A stretch of 64,000 bases of DNA, from the NCBI GenBank assembly GCA_046732255.1, contig JBKPMR010000031.1, positions 73,882-137,881 of the forward strand, read 5' to 3'. The position numbers and the translations under genes were made by a program. This stretch comes from DATBLE01 sp046732255. GTDB lineage: Bacteria > Actinomycetota > Thermoleophilia > Gaiellales > Gaiellaceae. Below the pieces are notes generated by a model. It did not search any database, was not told the origin of the DNA, and saw only the letters and a program-made list of their open reading frames with translations. How positions within the stretch are numbered: the stretch's first letter is position 1; each line of letters starts with the position of its first letter. Below are positions 44,241 through 52,658 of this stretch, piece by piece.

Positions 44241-45092
44241 GTGACCGAGTCGGTGGCTCCGGCGGCACATACCCCGGCCGGGCAGCGCTCCTACCGCTGG
44301 GTGGCGGTCCCGCTGCTGGTCTTCGCGCTCGTCTCGCTGACTGCTGGTCTGCTGGCGGCGCACGATCCGCGCTCGAAGGGCTACTTCCGCCTTTTCTTCA
44401 GCGATCCGATCCATCTGAAGGCCGGGTTCGCGACCGCCGCCGCCGTGCTCGCGTGCTTCCAGCTCTTCACCGCCGCGTGGATCTTCCGGAAGCTGCCGTG
44501 GGCGAAGCCGGCGTGGGTCAATCCCGTCCACCGCTGGTCGGGCCGGCTGGCGTTCGTCTGCACGCTGCCGGTCGCCTACCACTGCATCTTCAAGCTCGGC
44601 TTCCAGGATCCGACGTCACGCGTGCTCGCCCACTCGCTGCTCGGCTGTGCGGTGTTCGGCGCCTTCGCGGCGAAGGTGACGATCGTGCGGCTCCACCGCT
44701 TCCCCCGGCCGGTGTTGCCGGTCGCGGGCGGCCTGCTGTTCGCGGTCCTGATCGGCGTCTGGTACACGAGCGCCCTCTGGCTGTACCGTCGGGCCTCGCC
44801 TCCGGCGTCCGCGGCGACGGTCACGAACGTCGTTGTTCCGGCCGACGCGCACCCCGCTGCGGGCCGGGCGGTCTTCGCCTCGGCCGGCTGCGCCGGCTGT
44901 CACACGCTGCAGGCGGCCGGAGCGGGCGGTCAGATCGGCCCGAATCTCGACCAGCTCCGGCCGACCTACGCGGTCGTGCTCGCGAAGGTCGAAGGTGGAG
45001 GCGGCGGCATGCCGGCGTTCAGGGGGCAGCTCGGCCCGCAGCAGATCAAGGACGTCGCCGCGTTCGTCTCGACCAGCGCGGGAACTCCCTAG
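44241..45092 (+). CDS. Membrane-anchored cytochrome c with a multi-helix N-terminal domain
   Basis: The 283-aa protein has an N-terminal region with about five membrane segments containing several His (HLKAG, NPVHRWSG, AYHCIF, LAHSLLG), possibly a b-type heme domain. A periplasmic c-type heme domain follows: GCAGCHTL (CxxCH near residue 218) and a distal Met in GGGMPAFRGQL. It probably carries electrons in respiration. The start is GTG 44241. The last 14 codons and the following REP palindrome are duplicated in tandem just downstream (81-bp period). Confidence 0.8.
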   Translation: MTESVAPAAHTPAGQRSYRWVAVPLLVFALVSLTAGLLAAHDPRSKGYFRLFFSDPIHLKAGFATAAAVLACFQLFTAAWIFRKLPWAKPAWVNPVHRWSGRLAFVCTLPVAYHCIFKLGFQDPTSRVLAHSLLGCAVFGAFAAKVTIVRLHRFPRPVLPVAGGLLFAVLIGVWYTSALWLYRRASPPASAATVTNVVVPADAHPAAGRAVFASAGCAGCHTLQAAGAGGQIGPNLDQLRPTYAVVLAKVEGGGGGMPAFRGQLGPQQIKDVAAFVSTSAGTP

Positions 45093-45212
45093 GAACAGTC
45101 CCTTTAGGGACTGTCCCCACGCGAAACGATGGACGTCGCCGCGTTCGTCTCGACCAGCGCGGGAACTCCCTGGGGACAGTCCCTTAAGGGACTGTCCCCA
45201 GGCGCAACACTG
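45051..45212. repeat. 81-bp tandem duplication of the cytochrome 3' end with REP palindrome
   Basis: Unit 1 (45051-45131) holds the last 14 codons of the gene, the TAG stop, and a palindrome at 45092-45118 of the ACAGTCCC/GGGACTGT type. Unit 2 (45132-45212) repeats all of it. In unit 2 the palindrome (45172-45199) is a perfect 28-mer and the two in-frame TAG codons of unit 1 are TGG and AAG. The period is a multiple of three. Confidence 0.9.
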
Positions 45213-45240
45213 TGCCTATGCGAGTGAGCGTGCGCGGCCG

Positions 45241-46839
45241 ATGATCTTCGAGTTCGGAACCCGCCAGGAAGTCCAGCTGCTGGTGATGCTCGTCGCGGGC
45301 GCCGCGCTGCTGATCCTCTCCGGCCCGCTGCGGGTCCCGTACCCGATCCTGCTCGTGCTCGGCGGCCTGCTGCTCGCCTTCGGGCCGGGCGTGCCGAAGG
45401 TGACGATGCCGCCTGAGGTCGTCCTCGTCGGGATTCTGCCGCCGCTGCTCTACCGCGCTGCATACGCGACCGGCCTCCGCGAGCTGCGGCAGAACCTGCG
45501 TCCGATCTCCCTGCTTGCGCTCGGGCTGGTCACCATGACGACGTTCGGGGTCGCCGTGGTCGCTCATGCGATCACCGACCTCGGTTGGGCGGAGTCGTTC
45601 GTGCTCGGCGCCGTCGTCTCCCCGACCGACCCGATCGCCGCGAGCGCGATCGGTCGGCGGCTCGGAGTGCCGAGGCGGCTGATCGACATCACCGAGGGTG
45701 AGAGCCTCGTCAACGACGGCACCGCGCTCGTGCTCCTGCGGACCGCGATCGTCGCCGCCGTCGCGGGCTCGTTCTCGGTGTGGGACGCCGGCTGGCACCT
45801 CGTAGTCAACATCGTCGGTGGGGTCGCGGTCGGGCTCGTGATCGGCTACGTGATCCGGCGGGTCCGGCGCGTGCTCGACAATCCGCCGCTCGAGATCACG
45901 ATCGCCTTCCTGACCGGCTACTTCACGTTCCTGCCGGCCTCGGCGCTCCACGTCTCTGGGGTGCTCGCGGTCGTCACCGCCGGCGTCTACATGGGCTGGT
46001 ACACGCCGGAGCTGACAACGGTCCAGACCCGTCTCCAGGGCGAAGGCTTCTGGGACGTCCTGACCTTCCTGCTCAACGTCCTGCTCTTCGGGCTCGTCGG
46101 GCTACAGCTTCGCCCCGTCCTCGACGGCCTTTCCGGCCATGCGGGCTGGTCGCTCGTCGGCGACGCGGCCGTGATCGTGCTCGCGGTGATCCTCCTGCGG
46201 ATCGTCTGGATCTTTCCGGCCACCTACCTGCCGCGCTGGTTCTTTCCGCGGATCAGAGAACGCGATCCCTCACCGCCCTGGCGCTATCCCGCGTTCATTG
46301 CGTGGACCGGGATGCGCGGCGCCGTCACCATCGCCGCCGCTCTGCTCATCCCGCTGAACACCGACGCCGGCACGCCGCTGCCCGGTCGCGACCTGATCGT
46401 CTTCTTCGCGTTCGCGGTCGTGCTCGGAACGCTCGTCGGGCAGGGTCTGACGCTACCGGCCGTGATCCACGCACTTCGGCTGGAGGCAGACGACGGCGGC
46501 GCCGAGGCCGAGGAGGCGCTCGCGCGCGTGCGGGCGGCGGAGGCCGCGCTCGGGCGGCTCGAGGAGCTCGCGCCGGAACCTTGGGTGATCGACGCGACGG
46601 CCGAGCGACTGCGTGGCCTGTATCACTTCCGGATCGACCGGTTCTCGGCGCGTGCCGACCCCGACGGCGACGGGAAGATCGAGAAGCAGTCGCTGAAGTA
46701 CCAGAAGCTCCGGCGCGAGCTGCTCGAGGCGGAACGGCATGCCGTCGTGGAGCTGCGAAACACGGGCGACATCAGCGACGAGGTGATGCGCCGGATCGAG
46801 CGCGACCTCGATCTCGAGATCGCCCGGCTCGATGTCTAA
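45241..46839 (+). CDS. Na+/H+ antiporter, CPA1/NhaP type
   Basis: The 532-aa protein has about twelve membrane segments with the CPA1 signatures SPTDPIAASAI and GESLVNDGTALVL (acidic ion-binding pair region), and a cytoplasmic C-terminal helical tail rich in Glu and Arg (residues about 430-532). It exchanges Na+ or K+ for H+ at the inner membrane. The ATG at 45241 is chosen; the space before it is the tandem duplication. It follows a cytochrome gene, but no shared transcript can be shown. Confidence 0.9.
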   Translation: MIFEFGTRQEVQLLVMLVAGAALLILSGPLRVPYPILLVLGGLLLAFGPGVPKVTMPPEVVLVGILPPLLYRAAYATGLRELRQNLRPISLLALGLVTMTTFGVAVVAHAITDLGWAESFVLGAVVSPTDPIAASAIGRRLGVPRRLIDITEGESLVNDGTALVLLRTAIVAAVAGSFSVWDAGWHLVVNIVGGVAVGLVIGYVIRRVRRVLDNPPLEITIAFLTGYFTFLPASALHVSGVLAVVTAGVYMGWYTPELTTVQTRLQGEGFWDVLTFLLNVLLFGLVGLQLRPVLDGLSGHAGWSLVGDAAVIVLAVILLRIVWIFPATYLPRWFFPRIRERDPSPPWRYPAFIAWTGMRGAVTIAAALLIPLNTDAGTPLPGRDLIVFFAFAVVLGTLVGQGLTLPAVIHALRLEADDGGAEAEEALARVRAAEAALGRLEELAPEPWVIDATAERLRGLYHFRIDRFSARADPDGDGKIEKQSLKYQKLRRELLEAERHAVVELRNTGDISDEVMRRIERDLDLEIARLDV

Positions 46840-46847
46840 GACGCCGC

Positions 46848-46876
46848 TTTACTCATTGAAGTGGAGTCGATAGGGT
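46848..46876 (+). promoter_or_regulatory. Promoter of bioY
   Basis: TTTACT (46848-46853) and TAGGGT (46871-46876) are separated by 17 bases. The ATG of bioY begins seven bases after the second box, so the message is probably leaderless. No biotin operator palindrome is obvious. Confidence 0.45.
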
Positions 46877-46883
46877 CGCCGGC

Positions 46884-47486
46884 ATGACCGAGCTGGTCAC
46901 AGCCGTCCGTCCGAGAGGGCGTCCCGCCGCCACCCTCGTCCCGCACTTCGACGTCATCACCGACGTCCTGTGCGTTGTCGCCGGTGCGGCGCTCGTCGCC
47001 GGTGCCGCCCAGATCTCGATCACGCTGGCGTCCACGCCGGTTCCAATCACCGGCCAGACCTTTGCGGTCCTGTTGGTAGGCGCCTCGCTCGGCACGGTTC
47101 GTGGCTGCGCCAGCCTCCTGCTCTACCTCCTGGTCGGCATCGCCGGCGCGCCGATCTACGCGCACCATGCCCACGGCTGGTCGCAGGTCACCTCGACAAG
47201 CGGGGGTTACCTGGTCGGCTTCGTGGTCGCGGCGGCCGTCACCGGGTTCCTCGCGGAACACCGGTGGGACCGTCGCTTCTCGTCGTCGATCAGCCTGATG
47301 CTCACCGGCAACGTGATCATCTATGCCGTTGGGCTGCCCTGGCTCGCCGTCGTCCTCAACACGAACCTGGAGAAGACGCTGGAGTACGGGCTCTACTACT
47401 TCGTCCCCGGGGACATCCTCAAGCTCTACCTCGCCGCCGCGCTGCTCCCGACCGCCTGGAAGGTCACTCGCAGACCGGACGCCTGA
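46884..47486 (+). CDS. bioY: Biotin transporter BioY
   Basis: BioY is the substrate-binding S component of the biotin ECF transporter. The 200-aa protein has about six helices and the family segments VPITGQTFAVLLVGASLG, LLYLLVGIAGAPIYA and the SGGYLVGFVVAAAVTGFLAE block. The ECF ATPases and EcfT are not next to it; they may lie elsewhere, as is common. It appears leaderless. Confidence 0.93.
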   Translation: MTELVTAVRPRGRPAATLVPHFDVITDVLCVVAGAALVAGAAQISITLASTPVPITGQTFAVLLVGASLGTVRGCASLLLYLLVGIAGAPIYAHHAHGWSQVTSTSGGYLVGFVVAAAVTGFLAEHRWDRRFSSSISLMLTGNVIIYAVGLPWLAVVLNTNLEKTLEYGLYYFVPGDILKLYLAAALLPTAWKVTRRPDA

Positions 47487-47489
47487 GCC

Positions 47490-47675
47490 TCACGCATGGC
47501 GCTCGAGCTCGTGCCGTGGTGAGAGTGGACGCGACTGCCAGTACTTCGCCGCCTGCACGTAGGCCGGCATCAGCGAGGCGGTCGTCGGCGGCCGCTTCGC
47601 ACCTGCTCCGGCGCCGGCCGAGAAGACCACGCCGGCCACGGCGAGAGCGACGATGCTGAAGACGAGACGTTTCAT
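47490..47675 (-). CDS. Small secreted peptide (61 aa)
   Basis: AGGAGG lies seven bases before the ATG, an unusually strong ribosome binding site here. The product has a signal peptide (MKRLVFSIVALAVAGVVFSAGAGA, about 24 residues), leaving a short mature peptide of about 37 residues with YVQAAKYWQSRPLSPRHELERHA. No family is recognised; it could be a signalling or cell-wall peptide. Confidence 0.6.
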   Translation of the reverse strand: MKRLVFSIVALAVAGVVFSAGAGAGAKRPPTTASLMPAYVQAAKYWQSRPLSPRHELERHA

Positions 47676-47802
47676 TGCGATTCCTCCTGTCGTGTGGTGT
47701 GTGTTCCCTGCCACGACAGTAGGTCTCGGCGACTAGCGGTCGAATCGGGGGAGGGACCTATGTTGGCCGTCGGCGGCGACCCATCTTGCGATGCCGTCCC
47801 GA

Positions 47803-48264
47803 TCAGTCGATGGGCGGAGTCCGTCCGGCGATGGGACTGCCGTTGACGATCGACGTGGTGGTCTGGCCGTGGACGAGGAAGCGGTCGAGCAGTCCGCTCA
47901 GCTCGTCGATCGAGCGCAGGTGGATCTTGAGGTAGAAGCAGTCCTCGCCGGTGATGCGGTGGCATTCCGCGACCTCGGGGATCTGTTCGGCCAGCTCGGG
48001 AATCCGAGGCAGCTGCCCCGGCGACGGCTTCACGCGGACGATCGCGGTCAGCTGGTAGCCGAGCTTGCGCACGTCGATCTCCGCTCGATAGCCGGTGACG
48101 ATGCCGGCCCGCTCGAGGCGTTTGACCCGCTCGGCGACTGCAGGTGGGGACAGATTCACGCGCCGGCCGAGCTCGGCGAGCGAGATGCGGCCGTCCTCGA
48201 CCAGTTCGCCGATGATTCTGCGGTCGGTGGAGTCGATCTCTGGCATGTTCGTAGTCAAGAGCAT
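47803..48264 (-). CDS. Lrp/AsnC-family transcriptional regulator
   Basis: The 153-aa protein has the Lrp winged helix (DSTDRRIIGELVEDGRISLAELGRRVNLSPPAVAERVKRLERAGIVTGYRAEID) and a C-terminal RAM domain (TAIVRVKPSPGQLPRIPELAEQIPEVAECHRITGEDCFYLKIHLRS). Such regulators sense amino acids. ATG 48264 has a GGAG upstream. It is divergent from an EamA exporter, the classic amino-acid exporter/Lrp pairing. Confidence 0.92.
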   Translation of the reverse strand: MLLTTNMPEIDSTDRRIIGELVEDGRISLAELGRRVNLSPPAVAERVKRLERAGIVTGYRAEIDVRKLGYQLTAIVRVKPSPGQLPRIPELAEQIPEVAECHRITGEDCFYLKIHLRSIDELSGLLDRFLVHGQTTTSIVNGSPIAGRTPPID

Positions 48265-48355
48265 CAAAACTCCGTTCCTCGGTATCCACGCAGAGCATAA
48301 CGCCGTTGTTTTGCTCTGTCGCCCGGGCCGGTGCGCGGCGACAATTTCCATCTCG

Positions 48356-49264
48356 ATGCACATCAGGTCACGGACGAAGCCGGTCCCGCCGCAGGCGTAC
48401 TTCGTCGGCAGCGCCGTCTTCCACTATCTCGGCCCGTCGTTCGCGGTGCTCTTGTTCGCACGGGTCGAGCCGCTCGGCGTCGCGTGGCTTCGGATCGCGA
48501 CCGCGGCGGTCGTGTTCGCGGCCTGGCGTCGGCCGTGGCGGTCGCTCCGCGGCCTCGATCGCAGCGGCTGGTTGCTGATCATCGGGCTGGGAGCGGTCTT
48601 CGCGGCGATGAACGCCTGCTTCTATGTTGCGATCGACCGGCTGCCGCTGGCGATGGTGGCGGCGATCGAGTTCCTCGGCCCGGTCGGGCTCGCCGTCCTC
48701 GGCGCGCGGGTGCCGCGCAATCTCGTCGCGGTGGCGGCTGCGGCGGGCGGCGTCTACCTGCTCACGCACGTGCGGCTGGCAGGCGAGCCGGTCGGAGTGG
48801 CGTTCGCATTCGCGAATGCCGTCCTGTTCACCGCCTACATCGTCCTCGCCCACCGGCTCTCGCGGCGTCGCGGGCTGGGTGGCGTGGACGGTCTCGGGGC
48901 GGCCATGCTGCTCGCCATCGTCTTCGTCTTCCCGGTCGGGCTCGGCGAGGCGACCCCGGCGTTCGCGGATCCGATCGCGCTCGCGGCGGGCGTGGCCGTC
49001 GGATTGTCGTCGTCGGTGATCCCCTACGTGTTCGACCAGCTCGCGATGGCCAGGCTGCCGCGCGCGACCTACGCGCTGTTCGTCGCGCTGCTTCCCGCCA
49101 CCGCGACCGCGATCGGTGTCGTCGTCCTGCACCAGCTGCCGGGCGCCGTCGATCTCACCGGGATCGCGCTCGTCATGCTCGGCGTCGCCGTGCACCGATC
49201 ACAGGAGAGCGATGATCGGGCTGACGATGAGTTTGGACGCTCGCGGGCGTCTCTACAGACATGA
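48356..49264 (+). CDS. EamA-family (DMT) exporter, RhtA-like
   Basis: The 302-aa protein has ten membrane segments in two EamA repeats, like threonine/homoserine exporter RhtA. It probably exports an amino acid or related metabolite; the divergent Lrp gene supports this. The ATG at 48356 is chosen over a long shadow extension through the Lrp gene. Its stop overlaps the next ATG. Confidence 0.87.
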   Translation: MHIRSRTKPVPPQAYFVGSAVFHYLGPSFAVLLFARVEPLGVAWLRIATAAVVFAAWRRPWRSLRGLDRSGWLLIIGLGAVFAAMNACFYVAIDRLPLAMVAAIEFLGPVGLAVLGARVPRNLVAVAAAAGGVYLLTHVRLAGEPVGVAFAFANAVLFTAYIVLAHRLSRRRGLGGVDGLGAAMLLAIVFVFPVGLGEATPAFADPIALAAGVAVGLSSSVIPYVFDQLAMARLPRATYALFVALLPATATAIGVVVLHQLPGAVDLTGIALVMLGVAVHRSQESDDRADDEFGRSRASLQT

Positions 49265-49899
49265 GCAAAGTCAGAGCAAACATCAGCGTTTCTGTGGACG
49301 GATACGTCGCCGGCCCGAACCAGAGCCTCGAGAACCCGCTCGGCGAAGGCGGGGAGAGCCTGCACGACTGGATAGTTGCGCTGAAGGCCTGGCGCGAGCC
49401 TCACGGCCTGGAGGGCGGCGAGGCGAACGCCAGCACGCCGGTCGTCGAGGAGTCGCTGGCGGGGATCGGCGCCGAGATCATGGGCCGCGGCAAGTTCGGC
49501 GGCGGGCCGGGACCGTGGAGTGCCGATCCCTGGCTGGGCTGGTGGGGCGAGAACCCGCCCTTCCACATGCCGGTGTACGTCCTCACCCACCACGAGCGCG
49601 AGCCGCTGACGCTCGCGGACACGACGTTCACCTTCGTGACCGGCGGGATCGAGACGGCGCTCGCCCAGGCTCGGGAGGCGGCGGCCGGTGGGGACGTCTT
49701 GCTCGGCGGCGGCGCCGACGTGATCAACCAGTACCTCACGGCAGGACTCGTCGACGAGCTCGAGCTGCACATCGCTTCTCTCCTGCTCGGCGGCGGCGCA
49801 CGCCTCTTCGACGGCGTCGGCCCCGAGGTCCGGCTCGAGCAGCTGCGGGCGGTCGAAGCGCCCGGCGTCACACACATCAAGTACCGGGTCGGCGGCTAG
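49261..49899 (+). CDS. Dihydrofolate reductase-like (RibD C-terminal domain) protein
   Basis: The 212-aa protein has the RibD_C/DHFR-like fold: ANISVSVDGYVAGPNQ at the N terminus, EIMGRGKFG, TTFTFVTGGIETALAQAREAAAG with GGDVLLGGGADVINQYL, and LVDELELHIASLLLGGGARLF. Such proteins are NADPH-dependent reductases of unclear substrate in many actinobacteria. It overlaps the exporter by four bases and is paralogous to the next gene. Confidence 0.85.
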   Translation: MSKVRANISVSVDGYVAGPNQSLENPLGEGGESLHDWIVALKAWREPHGLEGGEANASTPVVEESLAGIGAEIMGRGKFGGGPGPWSADPWLGWWGENPPFHMPVYVLTHHEREPLTLADTTFTFVTGGIETALAQAREAAAGGDVLLGGGADVINQYLTAGLVDELELHIASLLLGGGARLFDGVGPEVRLEQLRAVEAPGVTHIKYRVGG

Positions 49900-49908
49900 C
49901 TCACGACG

Positions 49909-50466
49909 ATGGCGAAGCTGGTCTACACGGCGATCACGTCGCTGGACGGTTACATCGAGGACGAGAGCGGAAAGTTCGACTGGGCCGAGCCCGACGAGGA
50001 GGTCCACGCCTTCGTCAACGAGCTCACGCGGCCGGTCGGCACGCACCTGTACGGACGCCGGATGTACGAGACGATGGTCGTCTGGGAGACCCTTCCGCTC
50101 GCGGGCCAGCCCACGTTCGTCCGGGACTTTGCGGAGATCTGGCGTGCCGCGGACAAGATCGTCTACTCCACGACTCTGGACGAGGTGACCAGCTCACGGA
50201 CGCGGATCGAGCGCGACTTCGACCCCGGCGCAGTTCGAGCCCTGAAGGCGGAGGCCGAGCGGGACCTGACGATCGGCGGTCCCGACCTCGCTGCAAGCGC
50301 GTTCGAAGCCGGGCTGGTCGACGAGCTCCACCTGTTCGTGAACCCGGTCGTGGTCGGCGGCGGCAAGCAGGCCCTGCCTGACGGTGTCCGCCTGCCGCTC
50401 GCCCTGGTCGACGAGCACCGGTTCAACAGCGGCGTCGTTCACCTCCACTACCGGGCGAACATCTAG
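49909..50466 (+). CDS. Dihydrofolate reductase-like protein, paralogue
   Basis: The 185-aa protein matches its neighbour in order: AKLVYTAITSLDGYIEDESG, HLYGRRMYETM, LTIGGPDLAASAFEAGLVDELHLFVNPVVVGGG. The two are probably a tandem duplication that diverged. The function is a reductase of unknown substrate. It follows the first copy by ten bases. Confidence 0.85.
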   Translation: MAKLVYTAITSLDGYIEDESGKFDWAEPDEEVHAFVNELTRPVGTHLYGRRMYETMVVWETLPLAGQPTFVRDFAEIWRAADKIVYSTTLDEVTSSRTRIERDFDPGAVRALKAEAERDLTIGGPDLAASAFEAGLVDELHLFVNPVVVGGGKQALPDGVRLPLALVDEHRFNSGVVHLHYRANI

Positions 50467-50499
50467 TCACGCCCGCGCTCGCCGGCGCGGCGCGGCGCG

Positions 50500-51456
50500 C
50501 TATCCGAACGTGAACGAGTACGCCTCGGCGCCGGGTTGGAGGAACGTGATCTCGAGCGTGCGGTCGCGGACCTCGTCCTGCACGCGCACCAGCTGGTACA
50601 GGCGTCCTTCCCGGAGCACGCCGTTTCCCTCCTCGTCGACGTCCAGGCCGTGCGACCGGCCCGGGGCCCTGCCGTCGAGAAGCACGCGGAAGGGGATCGG
50701 TTCGTGCGCTCCGGGAGACAGCACGAGATGCGCGTCGCGGGCGTGGAACCGGAAGGCGATGCTCCCGTTGCCGCGGTCGAGCACGACGTTCTCACGGCCG
50801 ACCGTCCACTCGCCGGCCAGGCCCCAGTGGTTGAGGGCCATGTGTGCCGGAACCTCGTAGACGCCGGGCTCGTCCAGCGCGGCACCGTCGACGGCGGCGA
50901 AGCGCTCGCCGCGCAGGTGGCCGAGATACGTCTCGGGCGTCCGCAGGTGGGACCAGTCGGCCTCCGCCTCCACGCCGGCCCCTTCGACGGAGACGAGCTC
51001 GCGCTCGATGCCGAGCAACCGCTGGACCTCGTGCTCCGACTGCTCGTAGCGGCCTTCGCCGAAGTGCTGGTCGCGAATGACGCCGTCCCGGTCGACGAAG
51101 TAGAGGGCAGGCCAGTAGTGATTGTCGAAGGCGCTCCAGATCGCATACTCGTTGTCGACCGCGACCGGGTAGTCGATCCCGCGGACCTCGATCGCCTTCC
51201 GGATGCCGTCGACCTCGTGCTCGAACGAGAACTCAGGCGTGTGGACGCCGATCACGACCAACCCGTCGTCTCGGTAGGCCTGCGACCACGCCCGGACGTA
51301 CGGCTCCTGACGGAGCCAGTTGATACACGTCAGCGTCCAGAAGTTCACGAGGACGACGTGGCCGCGCAGTTCCGCGGGACCGAGTGGCTCGGAGTTGAGC
51401 CACTCGGTCGCCCCGTCGAGCGGGGGCATGTGCAGACGCTCGAAGGTAGTGCTCAC
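50500..51456 (-). CDS. Redoxin-domain protein with one active-site Cys
   Basis: The 318-aa protein has an N-terminal thioredoxin/AhpC-TSA fold with VVLVNFWTLTCINWLRQEPYVRAW, so only one Cys of the usual CxxC remains. The VIGVHTPEFSFEHEVDGI and YWPALYFVDRDGVI segments match the DipZ/redoxin family. The C-terminal half is a beta-rich domain (IAFRFHARDAHLVLSPGAHEPIPFRVLLDGRAPG), like the DipZ C-terminal module. It has no signal peptide. It is the last gene of the epoxide hydrolase operon. Confidence 0.75.
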   Translation of the reverse strand: MSTTFERLHMPPLDGATEWLNSEPLGPAELRGHVVLVNFWTLTCINWLRQEPYVRAWSQAYRDDGLVVIGVHTPEFSFEHEVDGIRKAIEVRGIDYPVAVDNEYAIWSAFDNHYWPALYFVDRDGVIRDQHFGEGRYEQSEHEVQRLLGIERELVSVEGAGVEAEADWSHLRTPETYLGHLRGERFAAVDGAALDEPGVYEVPAHMALNHWGLAGEWTVGRENVVLDRGNGSIAFRFHARDAHLVLSPGAHEPIPFRVLLDGRAPGRSHGLDVDEEGNGVLREGRLYQLVRVQDEVRDRTLEITFLQPGAEAYSFTFG

Positions 51457-52658
51457 GACGAGCTCCTCAGTGACTCGAAGGCAGCGCGCACCTCCTTCGC
51501 GAAGAGCTCGGGCTCCTCCCAGGCAGCGAAGTGGCCGCCCCGATCGGCCTCGTTGAAATAGACGACGTTCGGGTACGACGTCTCGACCCAGCTGCGCGGG
51601 CTGCGCCAGATCTCGCCGGGGAACGTGGTGAAAGCGACCGGGAGCGAGACGTCCGGAGGAGCCTGGCCCGCTGCGGCGGCTGCGGCCAGGGCTTGTCCGT
51701 CCTCCCAGTACGAGCGGGCCGCCGAGGCTCCGGTACCGGTCAGCCAGTAGAGCGTGATGTTGTCGAGGATGTTCTCCCGGGTGAGTCCGCCCGAGGGCTG
51801 CCCGTCCACGAAGGCTCGGGCGATCTTGTAGTAGCTGTCCGTGTCGTGGTCGAGCAGCCAGGCGGCCAAGGCGACGGGTGAATCCAGGAGGGCGTAGCCG
51901 ATCGTCTGGGGCCGGGTGGCCTGCTCCAGGAAGTAGCCGAAGCCGCTTGCCCTGAAGGTGGCGAGCGCCTCGGACGCCGCTCGTTCGTCCTCGGACTCCG
52001 CCGCCATTGGGGCGCCAAGGACCGTGACGAGCAGGTTCATGTGGATTCCCAGCAGCCCCTCGGGCGCCTGGCGGCCCATTGCATCGGTGACGGCGGCGCC
52101 CACGTCGCCGCCCTGGGCGACGTAGTGCGTGTAGCCGAGGCGGCGCATCAGCTCTGCCCAGGCCCCCGCGACGCGGCCGACGTTCCAGCCGAGCTCGGCC
52201 GGCTCGCCGGAGAACCCGTAGCCCGGCAGTGACGGCAGGACGAGATGGAACGCGTCCTCGGCCCTGCCGCCGTGGGCGGTCGGGTCGGTGAGCGGTCCGA
52301 CGGTCTCGAGCAGCTCCATGACCGAGCCGGGCCAGCCGTGGGTCATGATCAGCGGCAACGCGTCGTCGTGCGATGAGCGCACGTGGATGAAGTGGATGTC
52401 CACGCCGTCGATCTCGGTCGTGAACTGCGGCAACGCGTTCAGCCTCGCCTCGACCCTCGCGAAGTCGTAGTCGGTCGCCCAGTAGCGCGCGAGCTCCTTC
52501 ACCGTCGCGAGCTGGACGCCCTGGGACCGATCGTCGACGAGCTCCTTGCTCGGCCAGCGCGTCTCTGCGATCCGCCGGCGGAGGTCATCCAGGTCCTCTT
52601 GTGCGACCTCGATTTGGAACGGACGAATGTCGGTGGATGTCTTGACAGTGGCGCTCAT
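51453..52658 (-). CDS. Epoxide hydrolase (EHN type), copy 2
   Basis: The 401-aa protein has the epoxide-hydrolase N-terminal domain (IRPFQIEVAQEDLDDLRRRIAETRWP), HGWPGSVMELLE oxyanion region, nucleophile Asp in YVAQGGDVGAAV and a final GGHFAAWEEPELFAKEV with the likely catalytic His. The family usually has GGDWG at the nucleophile, so Val replaces Trp here. It overlaps both neighbours by four bases and is paralogous to the next gene upstream. Confidence 0.9.
   Translation of the reverse strand: MSATVKTSTDIRPFQIEVAQEDLDDLRRRIAETRWPSKELVDDRSQGVQLATVKELARYWATDYDFARVEARLNALPQFTTEIDGVDIHFIHVRSSHDDALPLIMTHGWPGSVMELLETVGPLTDPTAHGGRAEDAFHLVLPSLPGYGFSGEPAELGWNVGRVAGAWAELMRRLGYTHYVAQGGDVGAAVTDAMGRQAPEGLLGIHMNLLVTVLGAPMAAESEDERAASEALATFRASGFGYFLEQATRPQTIGYALLDSPVALAAWLLDHDTDSYYKIARAFVDGQPSGGLTRENILDNITLYWLTGTGASAARSYWEDGQALAAAAAAGQAPPDVSLPVAFTTFPGEIWRSPRSWVETSYPNVVYFNEADRGGHFAAWEEPELFAKEVRAAFESLRSSS

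Noticed and set aside
44210..45187. Long frame overlapping the cytochrome c gene
   Set aside because: The CxxCH motif and membrane helices are in the other phase, so this frame is a shadow.
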